This document shows, one piece after another, positions 45,550-54,882 of a stretch of DNA of 64,000 bases. The notes under the pieces were generated by a model that was not told the origin of the DNA, made no database searches, and saw nothing but the letters and a program-made list of their open reading frames with translations. Positions within the stretch are counted from its first letter, which is position 1. Every line of letters starts with the position of its first letter. The stretch is taken from NCBI GenBank assembly GCA_963740255.1, contig CAVUDO010000005.1:186001-250000 (forward strand), in the 5' to 3' direction. Origin of the DNA: CAVUDO01 sp963740255 (GTDB taxonomy: Bacteria; Actinomycetota; Actinomycetes; Mycobacteriales; Cryptosporangiaceae). The position numbers and the translations under genes were made by a program.

Positions 45550-45810
45550 TCACCGTGCGGGTCGCGGACGAACCCTTCGATGTGTTCGGTTCCTTCTGGA
45601 CAGGGATACTTTGGGGGTGTGGGGATTCACAGTGGTTCCTACTGGGAGCCCCTGGATCTCTCCGGACGGTGAGGCGCCGGGCTTCGCGCTGTTCGCGTTC
45701 ACGAGGCCACGCATTGCCCGACGGGTCGGCTCAAGATGGGCAGGGGCGACCCTGACCACACCCATGAGGTAGCTCCGCCCTCGGCGGGACTCGTCAACGT
45801 ACGCGTGCAT
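45550..45810 (-). pseudogene. Truncated DUF3800-like gene
   Basis: MHAYVDESRRGRSYLMGVVR then LEPTRRAMRGL is the N-terminus of the same DUF3800-like family as the gene at 12928-13326. After about 37 residues the reading frame no longer looks like a protein. A shifted frame briefly gives EREQREARRLTVRRDPG, which could be the true continuation. The rest of the family is missing, so this is a remnant. Confidence 0.5.
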
Positions 45811-46033
45811 CCGATCATCATCCGCTGTCTGTCCGACATCTGTCCAAGCGCTCGGGCATAACGGACAGAACCGCCAGGCGGTGGCCGGGGCCTCTGGTCG
45901 CGGTGTGGTTCTAGGACTGCGATTCGCTCGGCGCGGCCTACACGGCAGTCAGGAATCCAGTCCGGACGTCGGCGAGGAACACTGCGACGCCGCCGCGGTC
46001 TGGCTGGTCGGGCAGCTGGTACGTCCGCCCGGA

Positions 46034-47410
46034 TCAGATGCCGGTGCTCATGTCGACGAAGCGGCTGAAGTGGCCCTGGAAGGCGACGGTGATGGTGTCC
46101 GTCGGCCCGTTCCGATGCTTGGCCACGATGAAGTCGGCCTCGCCCGCGCGGGGGGACTCCCGTTCGTAGTAGTCCTCCCGGTGCAGCAGCAGCACCACGT
46201 CGGCGTCCTGCTCGATCGAGCCCGACTCCCGCAGGTCGGAAAGCTGTGGGCGCTTGTCGGTGCGCTGTTCGGGACCGCGGTTGAGTTGGGAGATCGCGAT
46301 CACCGGCACCTCCAGCTCCTTGGCCAGCAGCTTGAGACCACGGGAGAGTTCGGCCACCTCCTGCTGCCGCGACTCCACCCGCTTGGACGAGGACATCAGC
46401 TGGAGGTAGTCCAGGACGACCAGGCGCAGGCCGTGCCGCTGCCGGAGCCGGCGGGCCTTGGCCCGGACCTCCATCATCGTCATGTTCGGCGAGTCGTCGA
46501 CGAACAGAGGCGCCTCGCTCACCTCGCCCATCCGCCGGGCCAGCTTGGTCCAGTCGTCCTCCGACAGCCGGCCCGAGCGCAGGTGGTGCAGCGGCACCCG
46601 TGCCTCGGCCGAGAGCAGCCGCATCGTGATCTCGATCTTGGACATCTCCAGGCTGAAGATGGCGCTCGGCAACTGGTGCCGGATCGACGCCGCCCGCGCC
46701 ACGTCGAGCCCGAACGTCGACTTGCCCAGACCGGGCCGCGCGGCGACCACGATGAGCTGGCCGGCGTGCAGGCCGTTGGTGAGGCGGTCGAGGTCGACGA
46801 ACCCGGTCGGGACGCCGCTCATCACGCCGTCGTTGGCGCCGCTCGACTCGATCTCGTCCATCGTGGGCTGGAGCAGTTCCTCGAGGACGGTGTAGTCCTC
46901 GTTGGTGCGGCGCTCGGTGACCTCGTACACGGCCTGTTGGGCCATGTCGACCACGTCGTCGACGTCGCGCCCCGCGCCCGCCGCCGAGCCGTATCCCATC
47001 TGGACGATCCGGGTGCCGGCCTCCACCAGCCGCCGCAGCACCGCCCGCTCGGCCACGATGCGCGCGTAGTAGCCGGCGTTGGCCGCGGTGGGCACCAGCG
47101 AGATCAGCGTGTGGACGTAGGGCGCTCCACCCACCCGGGCCAGCTCGCCGCGGTCGGCGAGGGCGGCCACCACCGTGACCGGGTCGGCCGGCTCGCCACG
47201 GCCGTAGAGGTCGAGGACGGTGTCGAAGACCAGGGCGTGCGCCGGCTTGTAGAAGTCGCCGGACCGCAGGATCTCCACGACGTCGGCGATGGCGTCCTTG
47301 GACAGCAGCATGCCGCCGAGCACGCTCTGCTCGGCAGCCTGGTCTTGCGGTGGTGTGCGGTCGTACTCGGTGGTCGGCGGGAAGGTGCCGATCTCTGCGC
47401 TGATCGCCAC
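46034..47410 (-). CDS. dnaB: Replicative DNA helicase DnaB
   Basis: 458 residues from ATG 47410. The N-terminal domain runs QDQAAEQSVLGGMLLSKDAI to about residue 120. The RecA-like helicase has Walker A ARPGLGKST, Walker B RLVVLDYLQLM and the C-terminal DLRESGSIEQDADVV motif. It is the main replicative 5'-3' helicase, forming a hexamer at the fork. No intein is present, unlike some actinobacterial DnaB. Genes for L9, S18, SSB and S6 lie upstream on the same strand, an arrangement conserved near the origin in actinobacteria. Confidence 0.96.
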   Translation of the reverse strand: MAISAEIGTFPPTTEYDRTPPQDQAAEQSVLGGMLLSKDAIADVVEILRSGDFYKPAHALVFDTVLDLYGRGEPADPVTVVAALADRGELARVGGAPYVHTLISLVPTAANAGYYARIVAERAVLRRLVEAGTRIVQMGYGSAAGAGRDVDDVVDMAQQAVYEVTERRTNEDYTVLEELLQPTMDEIESSGANDGVMSGVPTGFVDLDRLTNGLHAGQLIVVAARPGLGKSTFGLDVARAASIRHQLPSAIFSLEMSKIEITMRLLSAEARVPLHHLRSGRLSEDDWTKLARRMGEVSEAPLFVDDSPNMTMMEVRAKARRLRQRHGLRLVVLDYLQLMSSSKRVESRQQEVAELSRGLKLLAKELEVPVIAISQLNRGPEQRTDKRPQLSDLRESGSIEQDADVVLLLHREDYYERESPRAGEADFIVAKHRNGPTDTITVAFQGHFSRFVDMSTGI

Positions 47411-48076
47411 CTACGCCCCCCTCCGCTCGCGGTGTACCGCAGTCGTACCGGCTGGGTGCGACAGTCCTCGACCTTCGACGGCGGCCCGGAGCACCATGGC
47501 AAAGCCCGTGCCGGCGTCGGGCACGACACGGGCTCTGCGGTATCTCGGACCACCAGCGACGGCGGTGGTACGGCGACGATAGGTACCCCGATGCCCGCGA
47601 GACAACGCAGGCTGTGCACAGCCTGTGGACAGCCTGTGGATTACGGACCGCAATTCTGTGCGGATCTTGTGGGGAAGCCTGTGAATTTCTGGGGACCACA
47701 GGTCGCGCCGTGCCTCCCACCTGCGCGGACAGCGTCCACCTGTTGTGGACGGAAACCCGTGCCGCCCGCCGCGCCGGCAACGCCGGGCGGCCTTGGCCGG
47801 CTGGCCGACCGAGCCAGCCGTACGGTCCCTTGAGAGAGGACGTTTTTCCAGTTCAGAGACGGATTATCGGGCTTTCTCGACGCAGCGGGCAACGGACATG
47901 CCCCCGCGTCCCTACAGGCCATGCGGGTTGGACACCGTCGGATCGACCCACGGTCTCTTCGTCGCCCGACCTGGCTCGCCCGGCAACGACGCCGGAGTTG
48001 TCCACAGCCTTCGTTCGCATCGGTACGGCTCCCCGGCGCCGGCCCGGTCGCGGTCACGTGCGGTGACGACGGCGCC
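47411..48076. other. Intergenic region with a cluster of DnaA-box-like sites
   Basis: 666 bases without a gene. TTGTCCACA at 47998-48006 equals the actinobacterial DnaA-box consensus. TGTGGACAG (47624) and TGTGGATTA (47635) are one mismatch away on the other strand, and CTGTGCACA (47612) and TGTGGACGG (47744) two. The 3' side to 47411 probably holds the dnaB promoter. Confidence 0.5.
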
Positions 48077-48886
48077 CTACGGCAACCAGGTCACCCGGCC
48101 GTGGAGCGCGGCGTACCCCACGAACGCCACCACGTCGATCAGGGCGTGTGCCACCACCAGCGCCCACAACCGGTTGGTGCGCTGCCAGAACCGTCCGAAC
48201 ACGGCACCCATCGCCAGGTTCCCGACGAACCCGCCGAAGCCCTGGTAGAGGTGGTACGACCCGCGCAGTGCCGCCGACGCCAGCAATGAGCCGTTCTCCG
48301 ACCACCCCCACTGCCGGAGCCGGGTGAGCAGGAAGCCGACGACCAGGACCTCCTCGGCCAGGGCATTGGCCACCGCGGCCAGCAGCAGCACGCCGAATCG
48401 CCACCAGGTGTCGTTCAGCGCCGCGGGCACCACCGTGAGGTTCAGCCCCGCCGCCCGGGCGACCAGGTAGAAGGCGAGCCCCGGCACACCGATCAGCGCC
48501 GCCAGCCCGGCACCGTACGCGGCATCACGTCCCGGCCGGCTCCGGTCGAGCCCGATCGCCCGGCCGCCGATGCCGGACCGCCAGAGCAGGTAGACCCCAA
48601 GCCCGGCCCAGGCCACCAGTTGCACCACACCGGACAGTTGGTAGGCCAGGTCGATCAGCCCCAGCTCGGTGCGGGATACGTTCAGCGCCGCCGTCTGGGC
48701 CGAGAGCGGCGTGGGCTGCAGCACGGCGTTCAGCAGCGACAACAGGCTGCGGAATGCCGAAAGACCCAGCGTCACCGCGAGGACGACCACGATCTCGACG
48801 CCGATCGCCCGGCGCTCGGCCGGATCGGTGACCCGGGCCGGCGACTCCGGGCGGGCCGGCACCAGCCACGCACGCACCCCGGTCAC
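48077..48886 (-). CDS. CPBP family intramembrane metalloprotease
   Basis: 269 residues from ATG 48886. Six to eight membrane helices are visible. Motif 1 is NALAEEVLVVGFLLTRL (EE pair followed by VG instead of the usual RG). The His of YHLYQGF and of VAHALIDV supply the other conserved residues of the Abi/CAAX-like fold. Members cleave membrane peptides or protect against bacteriocins. Inserted between dnaB and rplI, preceded by a strong terminator, so independently transcribed. Confidence 0.82.
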   Translation of the reverse strand: MTGVRAWLVPARPESPARVTDPAERRAIGVEIVVVLAVTLGLSAFRSLLSLLNAVLQPTPLSAQTAALNVSRTELGLIDLAYQLSGVVQLVAWAGLGVYLLWRSGIGGRAIGLDRSRPGRDAAYGAGLAALIGVPGLAFYLVARAAGLNLTVVPAALNDTWWRFGVLLLAAVANALAEEVLVVGFLLTRLRQWGWSENGSLLASAALRGSYHLYQGFGGFVGNLAMGAVFGRFWQRTNRLWALVVAHALIDVVAFVGYAALHGRVTWLP

Positions 48887-48925
48887 GGCGTCACGGTCAC
48901 GGCGTCACGGCGCGTCCACGAGACA

Positions 48926-48957
48926 GGGCCGGCCCGGACGAGAGTCCGGGCCGGCCC
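48926..48957. terminator. Perfect 14-bp hairpin terminator after rplI
   Basis: GGGCCGGCCCGGAC-GAGA-GTCCGGGCCGGCCC, 14 bases past the rplI stop. It probably ends the rpsF-ssb-rpsR-rplI transcript. Confidence 0.85.
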
Positions 48958-48971
48958 CTGGCCGTACGGGT

Positions 48972-49421
48972 TCACTTCGCGGCGACGACGTCCAGTGCCA
49001 CCGAGGCCGAGACCTCGGGGTGCAGGCGCACGGTCACTGTGTGGGAGCCGGTGGTCTTGATGTGACCGGGCAGTTCGAGCCGGCGCCGGTCGAGCTCCGG
49101 ACCGCCCGCCTTGACCACCGCGTCCACGATGTCGGCCGCGGTGACCGAGCCGAACAGCCGGCCGCCCTGACCGGCCCTGGTCTCCAGGCGCACGTTCAGC
49201 CTCTCCACCTGGTTCTTCACCTCGGTCGCGTGGCCGAGGTCGCGGATCTGCCGGGCGTCGCGCGCCCGGGTGATCTGCGCGACCTGCTTCTCGGCCCCGC
49301 GGGTGGCGGGAATCGCCTTGCCCTGGGGCAGCAGGTAGTTGCGGCCGAAGCCGTCCTTCACCTCGACGATCTCACCGGGCGAGCCGAGGCCCGACACTTC
49401 CTGAGTCAGGATGATCTTCAT
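48972..49421 (-). CDS. rplI: 50S ribosomal protein L9
   Basis: 149 residues from ATG 49421. MKIILTQEVSGLGSPGEIVE and GFGRNYLLPQGKA are the L9 N-terminal signature, followed by the long linking helix and a C-terminal domain (LFGSVTAADIVDAV, TTGSHTVTVRLHPEV). Last gene of the rpsF-ssb-rpsR-rplI operon; a strong terminator follows. Confidence 0.97.
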   Translation of the reverse strand: MKIILTQEVSGLGSPGEIVEVKDGFGRNYLLPQGKAIPATRGAEKQVAQITRARDARQIRDLGHATEVKNQVERLNVRLETRAGQGGRLFGSVTAADIVDAVVKAGGPELDRRRLELPGHIKTTGSHTVTVRLHPEVSASVALDVVAAK

Positions 49422-49430
49422 GTCTCCCCC

Positions 49431-49667
49431 TCAGCGCGCGGTGCTGGTGTAGGGCAGCAGCGCCATCTCGCGGGCGTTCTTGATCGCCTTGGCGATCTGC
49501 CGCTGCTGCTGGCTCGACACACCGGTCACGCGACGGGCGCGGATCTTGCCGCGGTCGGAGATGAACTTCCGCAGCAGCGAGGTGTCCTTGTAGTCGATGT
49601 AGCTGATCTTGTCCTTGTCAAGCGGGTTGATCTTCTTCTTGGGCTTCCGCACGGGCGGCTTGGCCAT
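49431..49667 (-). CDS. rpsR: 30S ribosomal protein S18
   Basis: 78 residues from ATG 49667. DKDKISYIDYKDTSLLRKFI and GKIRARRVTGVSSQQQRQI are canonical S18. No CxxC is present in the N-terminus, so this is the zinc-free (C-minus) form. Nine bases separate it from rplI. S18 pairs with S6 in the small-subunit platform. Confidence 0.96.
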   Translation of the reverse strand: MAKPPVRKPKKKINPLDKDKISYIDYKDTSLLRKFISDRGKIRARRVTGVSSQQQRQIAKAIKNAREMALLPYTSTAR

Positions 49668-49716
49668 GGGGTCTTCCCTATCTATCGGTATCGATCGTGA
49701 GTGTGGGGGCCGACGG

Positions 49717-50229
49717 TCAGAACGGGGGTTCCTCGCGGAGCCCGCCGCCGCCACCGGCGCTGGCCGGGGTAGCTGCCGCCCAGGGGTCGTCGACCGGTCC
49801 GGCGCCGCCGCCGGAGGACCCGCCGGAGCCCGAGCCGAAGCCCCCGCCGCTGCCCCCGCCGGAGCGGGTGGTCTTGTTGACCTTCGCGGTGGCGCTGCGC
49901 AGGCTCGGGCCGACCTCGTCGACCTCCACCTCGAACACCGTGCGCTTCTCGCCCTCGCGGGTCTCGTACGAACGCTGCTTGAGCCGCCCCTGCACGATGA
50001 CCCGCATGCCCCGGGTCAGCGACTCCGCGACGTTCTCCGCTGCCTGCCGCCAGACGTTGCAGCTGAGGAAGAGGCTCTCGCCGTCCTTCCATTCGCCGGT
50101 CTGCTTGTCGTAGGTGCGCGGGGTGGACGCCAGCCGGAACTTGGCCACCGCCGCTCCGCTCGGGGTGAAGCGCAGCTCGGGGTCGTCGACCAGGTTGCCG
50201 ACCAGGGTGATGACGGTTTCGCCTGCCAT
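49717..50229 (-). CDS. ssb: Single-stranded DNA-binding protein
   Basis: 170 residues from ATG 50229, chosen because GGAGG lies at the usual distance and AGETVITLVGNLVDDPELRF is the family N-terminus; the frame extends to 50289. The OB fold covers residues 1-110, followed by a glycine/serine-rich linker. The acidic-hydrophobic tip EEPPF resembles the DDDxPF tip that recruits partner proteins. Essential in replication and repair. Confidence 0.95.
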   Translation of the reverse strand: MAGETVITLVGNLVDDPELRFTPSGAAVAKFRLASTPRTYDKQTGEWKDGESLFLSCNVWRQAAENVAESLTRGMRVIVQGRLKQRSYETREGEKRTVFEVEVDEVGPSLRSATAKVNKTTRSGGGSGGGFGSGSGGSSGGGAGPVDDPWAAATPASAGGGGGLREEPPF

Positions 50230-50335
50230 GGGTACGCGATCCTCCTCGTCCGGGGCGTCCGGCGTGGTGTCTGTAGGGTGGTTCGTCATCGGACGATCCC
50301 AGGACGGTACGACGGAAAGCGCCCGGGTGAACGCC

Positions 50336-50626
50336 TCAGCGCTGGTCGGGCCGGATGACCTTGGTCCGCAGGACGGACTCGTTCAGGTTCAGCTGCCGGT
50401 CGAGCTCGCTGACAGCGGCTGGCTCCGACTGCAGGTCGACCACGGCGTAGATGCCTTCGACCTTCTTGTCGATCTCGTACGCCAGGCGGCGCCGACCCCA
50501 CACGTCTACTTTCTCGACACTGCCGCCAGCCGTGCGGATCACGTTGAGGAACGTGTCCAGCGACGGGGCGACGGTGCGCTCCTCGAGTTCTGGATCGAGG
50601 ATCACCATGACTTCATAGTGACGCAA
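50336..50626 (-). CDS. rpsF: 30S ribosomal protein S6
   Basis: 96 residues from TTG 50626 with AGGAGG about ten bases upstream. The protein begins LRHYEVMVILDPELEERTVA, identical in style to other actinobacterial S6; an upstream GTG at 50659 would add an unlikely extension. GRRRLAYEIDKKVEGIYAV is conserved. First gene of the operon. Confidence 0.94.
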   Translation of the reverse strand: MRHYEVMVILDPELEERTVAPSLDTFLNVIRTAGGSVEKVDVWGRRRLAYEIDKKVEGIYAVVDLQSEPAAVSELDRQLNLNESVLRTKVIRPDQR

Positions 50627-50654
50627 GGAAAACCCACCTCCTGTGGACTCATCG

Positions 50655-50673
50655 GCCACGGTCTCTCCGTGGC
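50655..50673 (-). promoter_or_regulatory. Hairpin in the rpsF leader
   Basis: GCCACGG-(5 nt)-CCGTGGC, about 30 bases upstream of the rpsF start on the transcript. It could be an S6:S18-binding leader like those found before rpsF in other bacteria (S6-S18 complex binding an RNA with a CCG element). I have not matched the full motif. Confidence 0.4.
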
Positions 50674-50894
50674 AGGAGGGTCGTTCGCGTCAGCGAATCG
50701 GTCCGAACGATACCAGCCGGGCCAGGCACGGCCGCACCGCCGGTCGGCCGTGCAGTGGCAACGCGGAACCCACGAAACGCGGGACGTCGACCCCGAGTCG
50801 CGGGCTGGCCCCCGGGGAGGGGTGACCTTGCCTGCGAACGGAAGCCGACGTCCCGTGGTCAGGCGCGGTGGACCGCGCCATCGAACCGTCTGCG

Positions 50895-51776
50895 TCAGCG
50901 GCGGCGGTGCACTCTCCGCGACCGGGCCGTGTGCGCGCCGGCCATCGCCGGACGCTGGGCCAGGACCACCCGCACCGCGGCCGCGCCGACCCCGGCGACC
51001 AGGACGGTCGCGATCAGGATCATCAGGCCGAGCTCGTCGCTGGTGGACGAGAAGGAGGACTTCGGCGCGGTGACCAGCTTGGCCGGAGCCGCCGGGGAAC
51101 CCAGGTCGGGCTGGACCGGGTCGCCACCGGGCTTCTGCGCCACGGACGGCGGCACGCCGCCACCGGTCTGCGCGTCCCGGGCCGCCGGGCGCTGACCGAA
51201 GTTCTGCGGCACGTTGGGCTGGCCAGCCGGGTTGTTGGCGTTCGGGCGGCCAGCTGCCGGCGCGCCGGGGTTCGCGGGGTTGGCCGGTGCCGGGTTGGCC
51301 GGGTTGGCCGGCGCCGGGTTGGCCGGCGCGGCGGCGGGAGGTGCGGCCGCGACGTTGATCGTGCCCGTCGACGAGGTCAGGGCACCCACCAGCGGGACGT
51401 TGAGCGGGGTCGCCCTGGCGAAGACCCGCTGAGAGGACTTCTGCCCGGCGAACGCGAAGGTCTTGGAGGCGCCGGACGCCATCGTCACGGACTGGCCGCC
51501 GACGGTGACCGAGAGCGGGACGCCGGAGGAGTTGACGAACGTTGCCTGGCCGCCGGCCGGGACGCTCACCGCGGTCGGCTGCACCATGATGCCGTTGAGC
51601 AGACCGAGCAGGTTGAGCGAGCCCTTGAAGGTCATGGTCGGCCCGGCGGGGGCAGCGCCCGCACCACCGGCGTACACGACGACCAGACCGCCCCAGATGG
51701 CGAAGACGGCGACGAACAACGCCGTCAACGTGCGCCGAAGCCGCTTGGCCGGTGCACTCGCGCTCCGTGTTAACAC
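50895..51776 (-). CDS. Secreted or membrane-anchored surface protein with Pro-Ala-Asn repeats
   Basis: 293 residues from GTG 51776 (GGGGAG seven bases upstream). A signal peptide or signal anchor is at about 14-40 (LRRTLTALFVAVFAIWGGLV). Then comes a beta-rich domain (MTFKGSLNLLGLLNGIMVQP, PAGGQATFVNSSGVPLSV), a PAN-repeat stalk, and a C-terminal membrane helix (ELGLMILIATVLVAGVGAAA) with a basic tail. No LPXTG-like motif is clear. Cupredoxin-like folds have similar strands but no copper ligands are seen. Function unknown. Confidence 0.65.
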   Translation of the reverse strand: MLTRSASAPAKRLRRTLTALFVAVFAIWGGLVVVYAGGAGAAPAGPTMTFKGSLNLLGLLNGIMVQPTAVSVPAGGQATFVNSSGVPLSVTVGGQSVTMASGASKTFAFAGQKSSQRVFARATPLNVPLVGALTSSTGTINVAAAPPAAAPANPAPANPANPAPANPANPGAPAAGRPNANNPAGQPNVPQNFGQRPAARDAQTGGGVPPSVAQKPGGDPVQPDLGSPAAPAKLVTAPKSSFSSTSDELGLMILIATVLVAGVGAAAVRVVLAQRPAMAGAHTARSRRVHRRR

Positions 51777-52186
51777 AGAATTTCTCCCCGCAGATCGTGT
51801 CGCGTGACGCCCAGCGTTCAGCACCACGCAGGCCCTTCCTCCGATGGTGTCAACGACAATAGGGCAACGCAGTGACGCCGTGGGGCGGCAGGGGTGCTTT
51901 CTTAAGCTTCTTCGGCCGATCTGGCCAGAGTGGACACGAATTTCGTGATTCACCGTGATTGGGCAGCTACGGACCGCCTAGATCGGACGTTCAGAAGGGG
52001 TGGGACGCCGTCTGAGCGGCCTGAGATCTTGGTAACCGTTTCCCATCCTACGAAGCGGCGAGACGGCCGGGTCGGAGACGCGCCAGGCCCTGCCGACCGA
52101 AAAGGTGCTGTCCGGCGAACGGCCGCCCGGGCCTGCCGCGCACACGCCGGACCGAGGGTGTCGGTCACACACTCTAGGCTCGGTAC
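51777..52186. other. Gene-free divergent region
   Basis: 410 bases between the surface-protein gene and nfo. It contains CACGAA-T-TTCGTG (51935-51947), a perfect palindrome, and AT-rich runs near 51895-51960, so promoters for both directions are expected. No coding sequence was found. Confidence 0.45.
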
Positions 52187-52963
52187 ATGCGTATCGGTGC
52201 CCACGTCGACCCCGCCGACCCGTTGGGCGCGGCGGCCGCCCGCGACGCCGACCTGGTCCAGTTCTTCCTCGGCGATCCGCAGGGCTGGAAGAAGCCCGTT
52301 CCGCGTCCGGACGCCGCCGCGCTGGCCGCGAGCGACGTCGACATCTACATCCACGCGCCCTACCTGGTGAACCTCGCGAGCACCAACAACAAGATCCGGA
52401 TCCCGTCCCGCGGCATCCTGGCCGCGCACGCCGAGGCGGCCGCCACCGTCGGCGCCCAGGGGCTGATCGTGCACGGCGGCCACGTCGGCAAGGACGACGA
52501 CCCGGCGGTCGGCGTGGAGAACTGGCGCAAGGCGATGGCCTACGCGAAGGAGAACGGCGGCTACCCGGTGCCGATCCTGCTGGAGAACACGGCCGGCGGC
52601 GACAACGCGATGGCCCGGCGGTTCGACCGGCTGGCCCGGCTCTGGGACGCCGTCGGCGAATACGACCTCGGCTTCTGCCTGGACACCTGCCACGCACACG
52701 CCGGCGGCGAGGAGCTGCTCGACGTGGTCGACCGGGTGAAGGCGATCACCGGCCGGATCGACCTGGTGCACGCCAACGACTCCAAGGACGGCTTCGACTC
52801 CGGCCGCGACCGGCACGAGAACCTCGGCCACGGCCAGATCGAGGCCGACCTGCTGGTCGCGGTGGTGGCCGCCGCCGGTGCCCCGGTGGTGTGCGAGACG
52901 CCCGGCGGCGCCGAGGGCCAGGCCGCCGACATCGCCTTCCTGCGCGACAAGGCCGGCGCGTGA
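52187..52963 (+). CDS. nfo: Endonuclease IV-type AP endonuclease
   Basis: 258 residues from ATG 52187. Zinc-binding motifs of the endonuclease IV TIM barrel are visible: IVHGGHVG (His), ILLENTAGG (Glu), GFCLDTCHAHAGG (Asp, His), LVHANDSK (His, Asp) and DRHENLGHG (His). It cuts 5' to abasic sites in DNA repair. Its GTGA junction couples it to the membrane gene downstream. Confidence 0.93.
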   Translation: MRIGAHVDPADPLGAAAARDADLVQFFLGDPQGWKKPVPRPDAAALAASDVDIYIHAPYLVNLASTNNKIRIPSRGILAAHAEAAATVGAQGLIVHGGHVGKDDDPAVGVENWRKAMAYAKENGGYPVPILLENTAGGDNAMARRFDRLARLWDAVGEYDLGFCLDTCHAHAGGEELLDVVDRVKAITGRIDLVHANDSKDGFDSGRDRHENLGHGQIEADLLVAVVAAAGAPVVCETPGGAEGQAADIAFLRDKAGA

Positions 52964-54882
52964 CCGAACGGGCGGACGCCGCGCCTGCCGCGGAACCGGC
53001 CGGCTCCGGCGGTGCGGGCGCCGCCGCGCGGATCGTGACCGATCCCTCGCCCGACGCACCCGCCCGGCCGGCGGACGCCCCCGCGGAGCGGGTGCCTGCG
53101 GAACACGCCCGTTCGGTGCCGGGCGGCGGGCGGGCGCGGGGTTGGGTGCGGGCGGGGGGTCTACTCGGGCGGGAGTGGCTGCTCGCGACCGGCGCGGCGG
53201 TCCTCGTCGCGGCGGTGATGACCTGGCCGACCCTGCGCGACCCGGCGACCACGATCCCGCACGACATCTACGACCCGCTGCTGATGGCCTGGCAGCTCGC
53301 CTGGGCCGGGCACGCCGTGCTCACCCAGCCGTGGGACCTGTGGCAGTCCAACACCTTCTTCCCCGAACCGGACAGCTTCGCGTTCTCCGACAGCCTGCTC
53401 GGGTTCGCCCCGCTGGGGTTCTTCGGCAGCGGGCCCGCAGCAGCGGTCGTCCGGGCCAACCTGCTCTACGTCCTGCTGCCCGCGCTGGCCTTCCTCGGCG
53501 CGTACGCGCTGGCCCGGCGGCTCGGCGCGTGGTGGCCGGGCGCGGCGCTGGCCGGGATGGTGTTCGCGTACGCGCCGTGGCGGCTGGCCCAGGCCGGGCA
53601 CTACCACGTGCTGGCCACCGGCGGGATCGCGCTGGCGCTGGCCGCGCTGGCCAAGGGCCACGGGTACTCGTTCACCCGGGGGTACCGGCCCGAGGAGGCG
53701 CGGCCGGGCTGGGCGGCGGCCGGCTGGGCGCTGGCGGCCTGGCAGCTCACGATCGGGTTCGGCATCGGGCTGCCGTTCGCGTACGCGCTCGCGCTGCTCG
53801 GGACGGTGGCGCTGGTCGGGTGGCTGGTGGCCGGCCGGCCGCCGTTCCCGCGCCGGCTGCTCGGGGTCGACCTGGCGGGGGCGGGGGCGTTCGTCGTCGT
53901 CGCGCTGCTGATGGCACTGCCCTACCTGCGGGTGGTCGACCGCCACCCGTACGCCCGGCGCACCGAGGAGGAGCTGGCCCTCTACGCGCCGCCGCTGCGC
54001 GGCTTCCTCACCGCACCGTGGGAGTCGTGGACCTGGGGCGACATCGCGACGCCGCTGCGCGACAGCGTCCCGTTCCCGCCCGAGATGACGATGCTGCCCG
54101 GCTTCGGCGTGATCGTGCTCGCGTTCGTCGGGCTCACGGTGAGCATCTGGACGGTGCGCCAGCGGGTGCTGCTCGCGGCCGCCGCGCTGGCCAGCGTGGC
54201 GTTCGCGATGGGCACCACCTTCTACGGCGGCGAGTACACCTATCTCCTGCTGTACCGGTACGCGCCGGGCTGGGACGCGATCCGGACCTCGGGGCGGCTG
54301 GTGATCTGGACGACGCTGCTGCTGGCGCTGCTGGCCGCCGGCGCGGTGACCGCGATCGGCCACCGCCTCGCCGCCCGCCTGCCGGCCGAACCCGGCAAGG
54401 ACGGCGTCGGCACAGGCCGGGGCCGCGCCCGGTCGGCGCGCTGGCCGGCCGTGGTGACCGCGATGGCGCTGGTGCCCGCGTTGTTCGCCGGCGTCGAGGG
54501 CATCGACCGGTCGGCCCATCCGACGGTGCCGACGGTGCCTGCCGCGTTCCGGGCCGCCACGGCGCCCACCCTGGTGCTCCCGAGCGACGCCCGCGACCAG
54601 ATGGTGATGCTGTGGTCGACGGACGGCTTCGGCCCGGTGGTCAACGGCGGCAGCGGGTTCTTCCCGGCCTCGCAGCAGGAGTTCCGCCGCGTCGCCGAGA
54701 GCTTCCCGGACGTGACGAGCGTCGAGTTCCTCCAGGAGCGCGGCGTGCGCAGCGTGGTCGTGCTCCGCGACCACGCGGTGGGCACCCCGTACGAACCGGC
54801 GCTGTCGGCCGACACCACCGGCCTGCCGCTGCGCCGCACCGAGTACGCCGACGGCGTCGTCTTCACGCTCGACCCACGCTGA
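52960..54882 (+). CDS. Multi-pass membrane protein, glycosyltransferase-like
   Basis: 640 residues from GTG 52960. After an 85-residue Pro/Ala-rich cytoplasmic region there are about ten membrane helices, then an extracytoplasmic C-terminal domain. DIYDPLLMAWQLAWAGHA and FFPEPDSFAFSD in the first loop resemble the acidic first loop of GT-C transferases that use polyprenyl-linked sugars. No exact family is named with certainty. The convergent neighbour is a GT87-like protein, suggesting a common role in cell-envelope glycans. Confidence 0.65.
   Translation: MTERADAAPAAEPAGSGGAGAAARIVTDPSPDAPARPADAPAERVPAEHARSVPGGGRARGWVRAGGLLGREWLLATGAAVLVAAVMTWPTLRDPATTIPHDIYDPLLMAWQLAWAGHAVLTQPWDLWQSNTFFPEPDSFAFSDSLLGFAPLGFFGSGPAAAVVRANLLYVLLPALAFLGAYALARRLGAWWPGAALAGMVFAYAPWRLAQAGHYHVLATGGIALALAALAKGHGYSFTRGYRPEEARPGWAAAGWALAAWQLTIGFGIGLPFAYALALLGTVALVGWLVAGRPPFPRRLLGVDLAGAGAFVVVALLMALPYLRVVDRHPYARRTEEELALYAPPLRGFLTAPWESWTWGDIATPLRDSVPFPPEMTMLPGFGVIVLAFVGLTVSIWTVRQRVLLAAAALASVAFAMGTTFYGGEYTYLLLYRYAPGWDAIRTSGRLVIWTTLLLALLAAGAVTAIGHRLAARLPAEPGKDGVGTGRGRARSARWPAVVTAMALVPALFAGVEGIDRSAHPTVPTVPAAFRAATAPTLVLPSDARDQMVMLWSTDGFGPVVNGGSGFFPASQQEFRRVAESFPDVTSVEFLQERGVRSVVVLRDHAVGTPYEPALSADTTGLPLRRTEYADGVVFTLDPR

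Noticed and set aside
47600..48010. Replication origin
   Set aside because: DnaA boxes are too few, and dnaA and dnaN are not adjacent; actinobacterial oriC lies between those genes.
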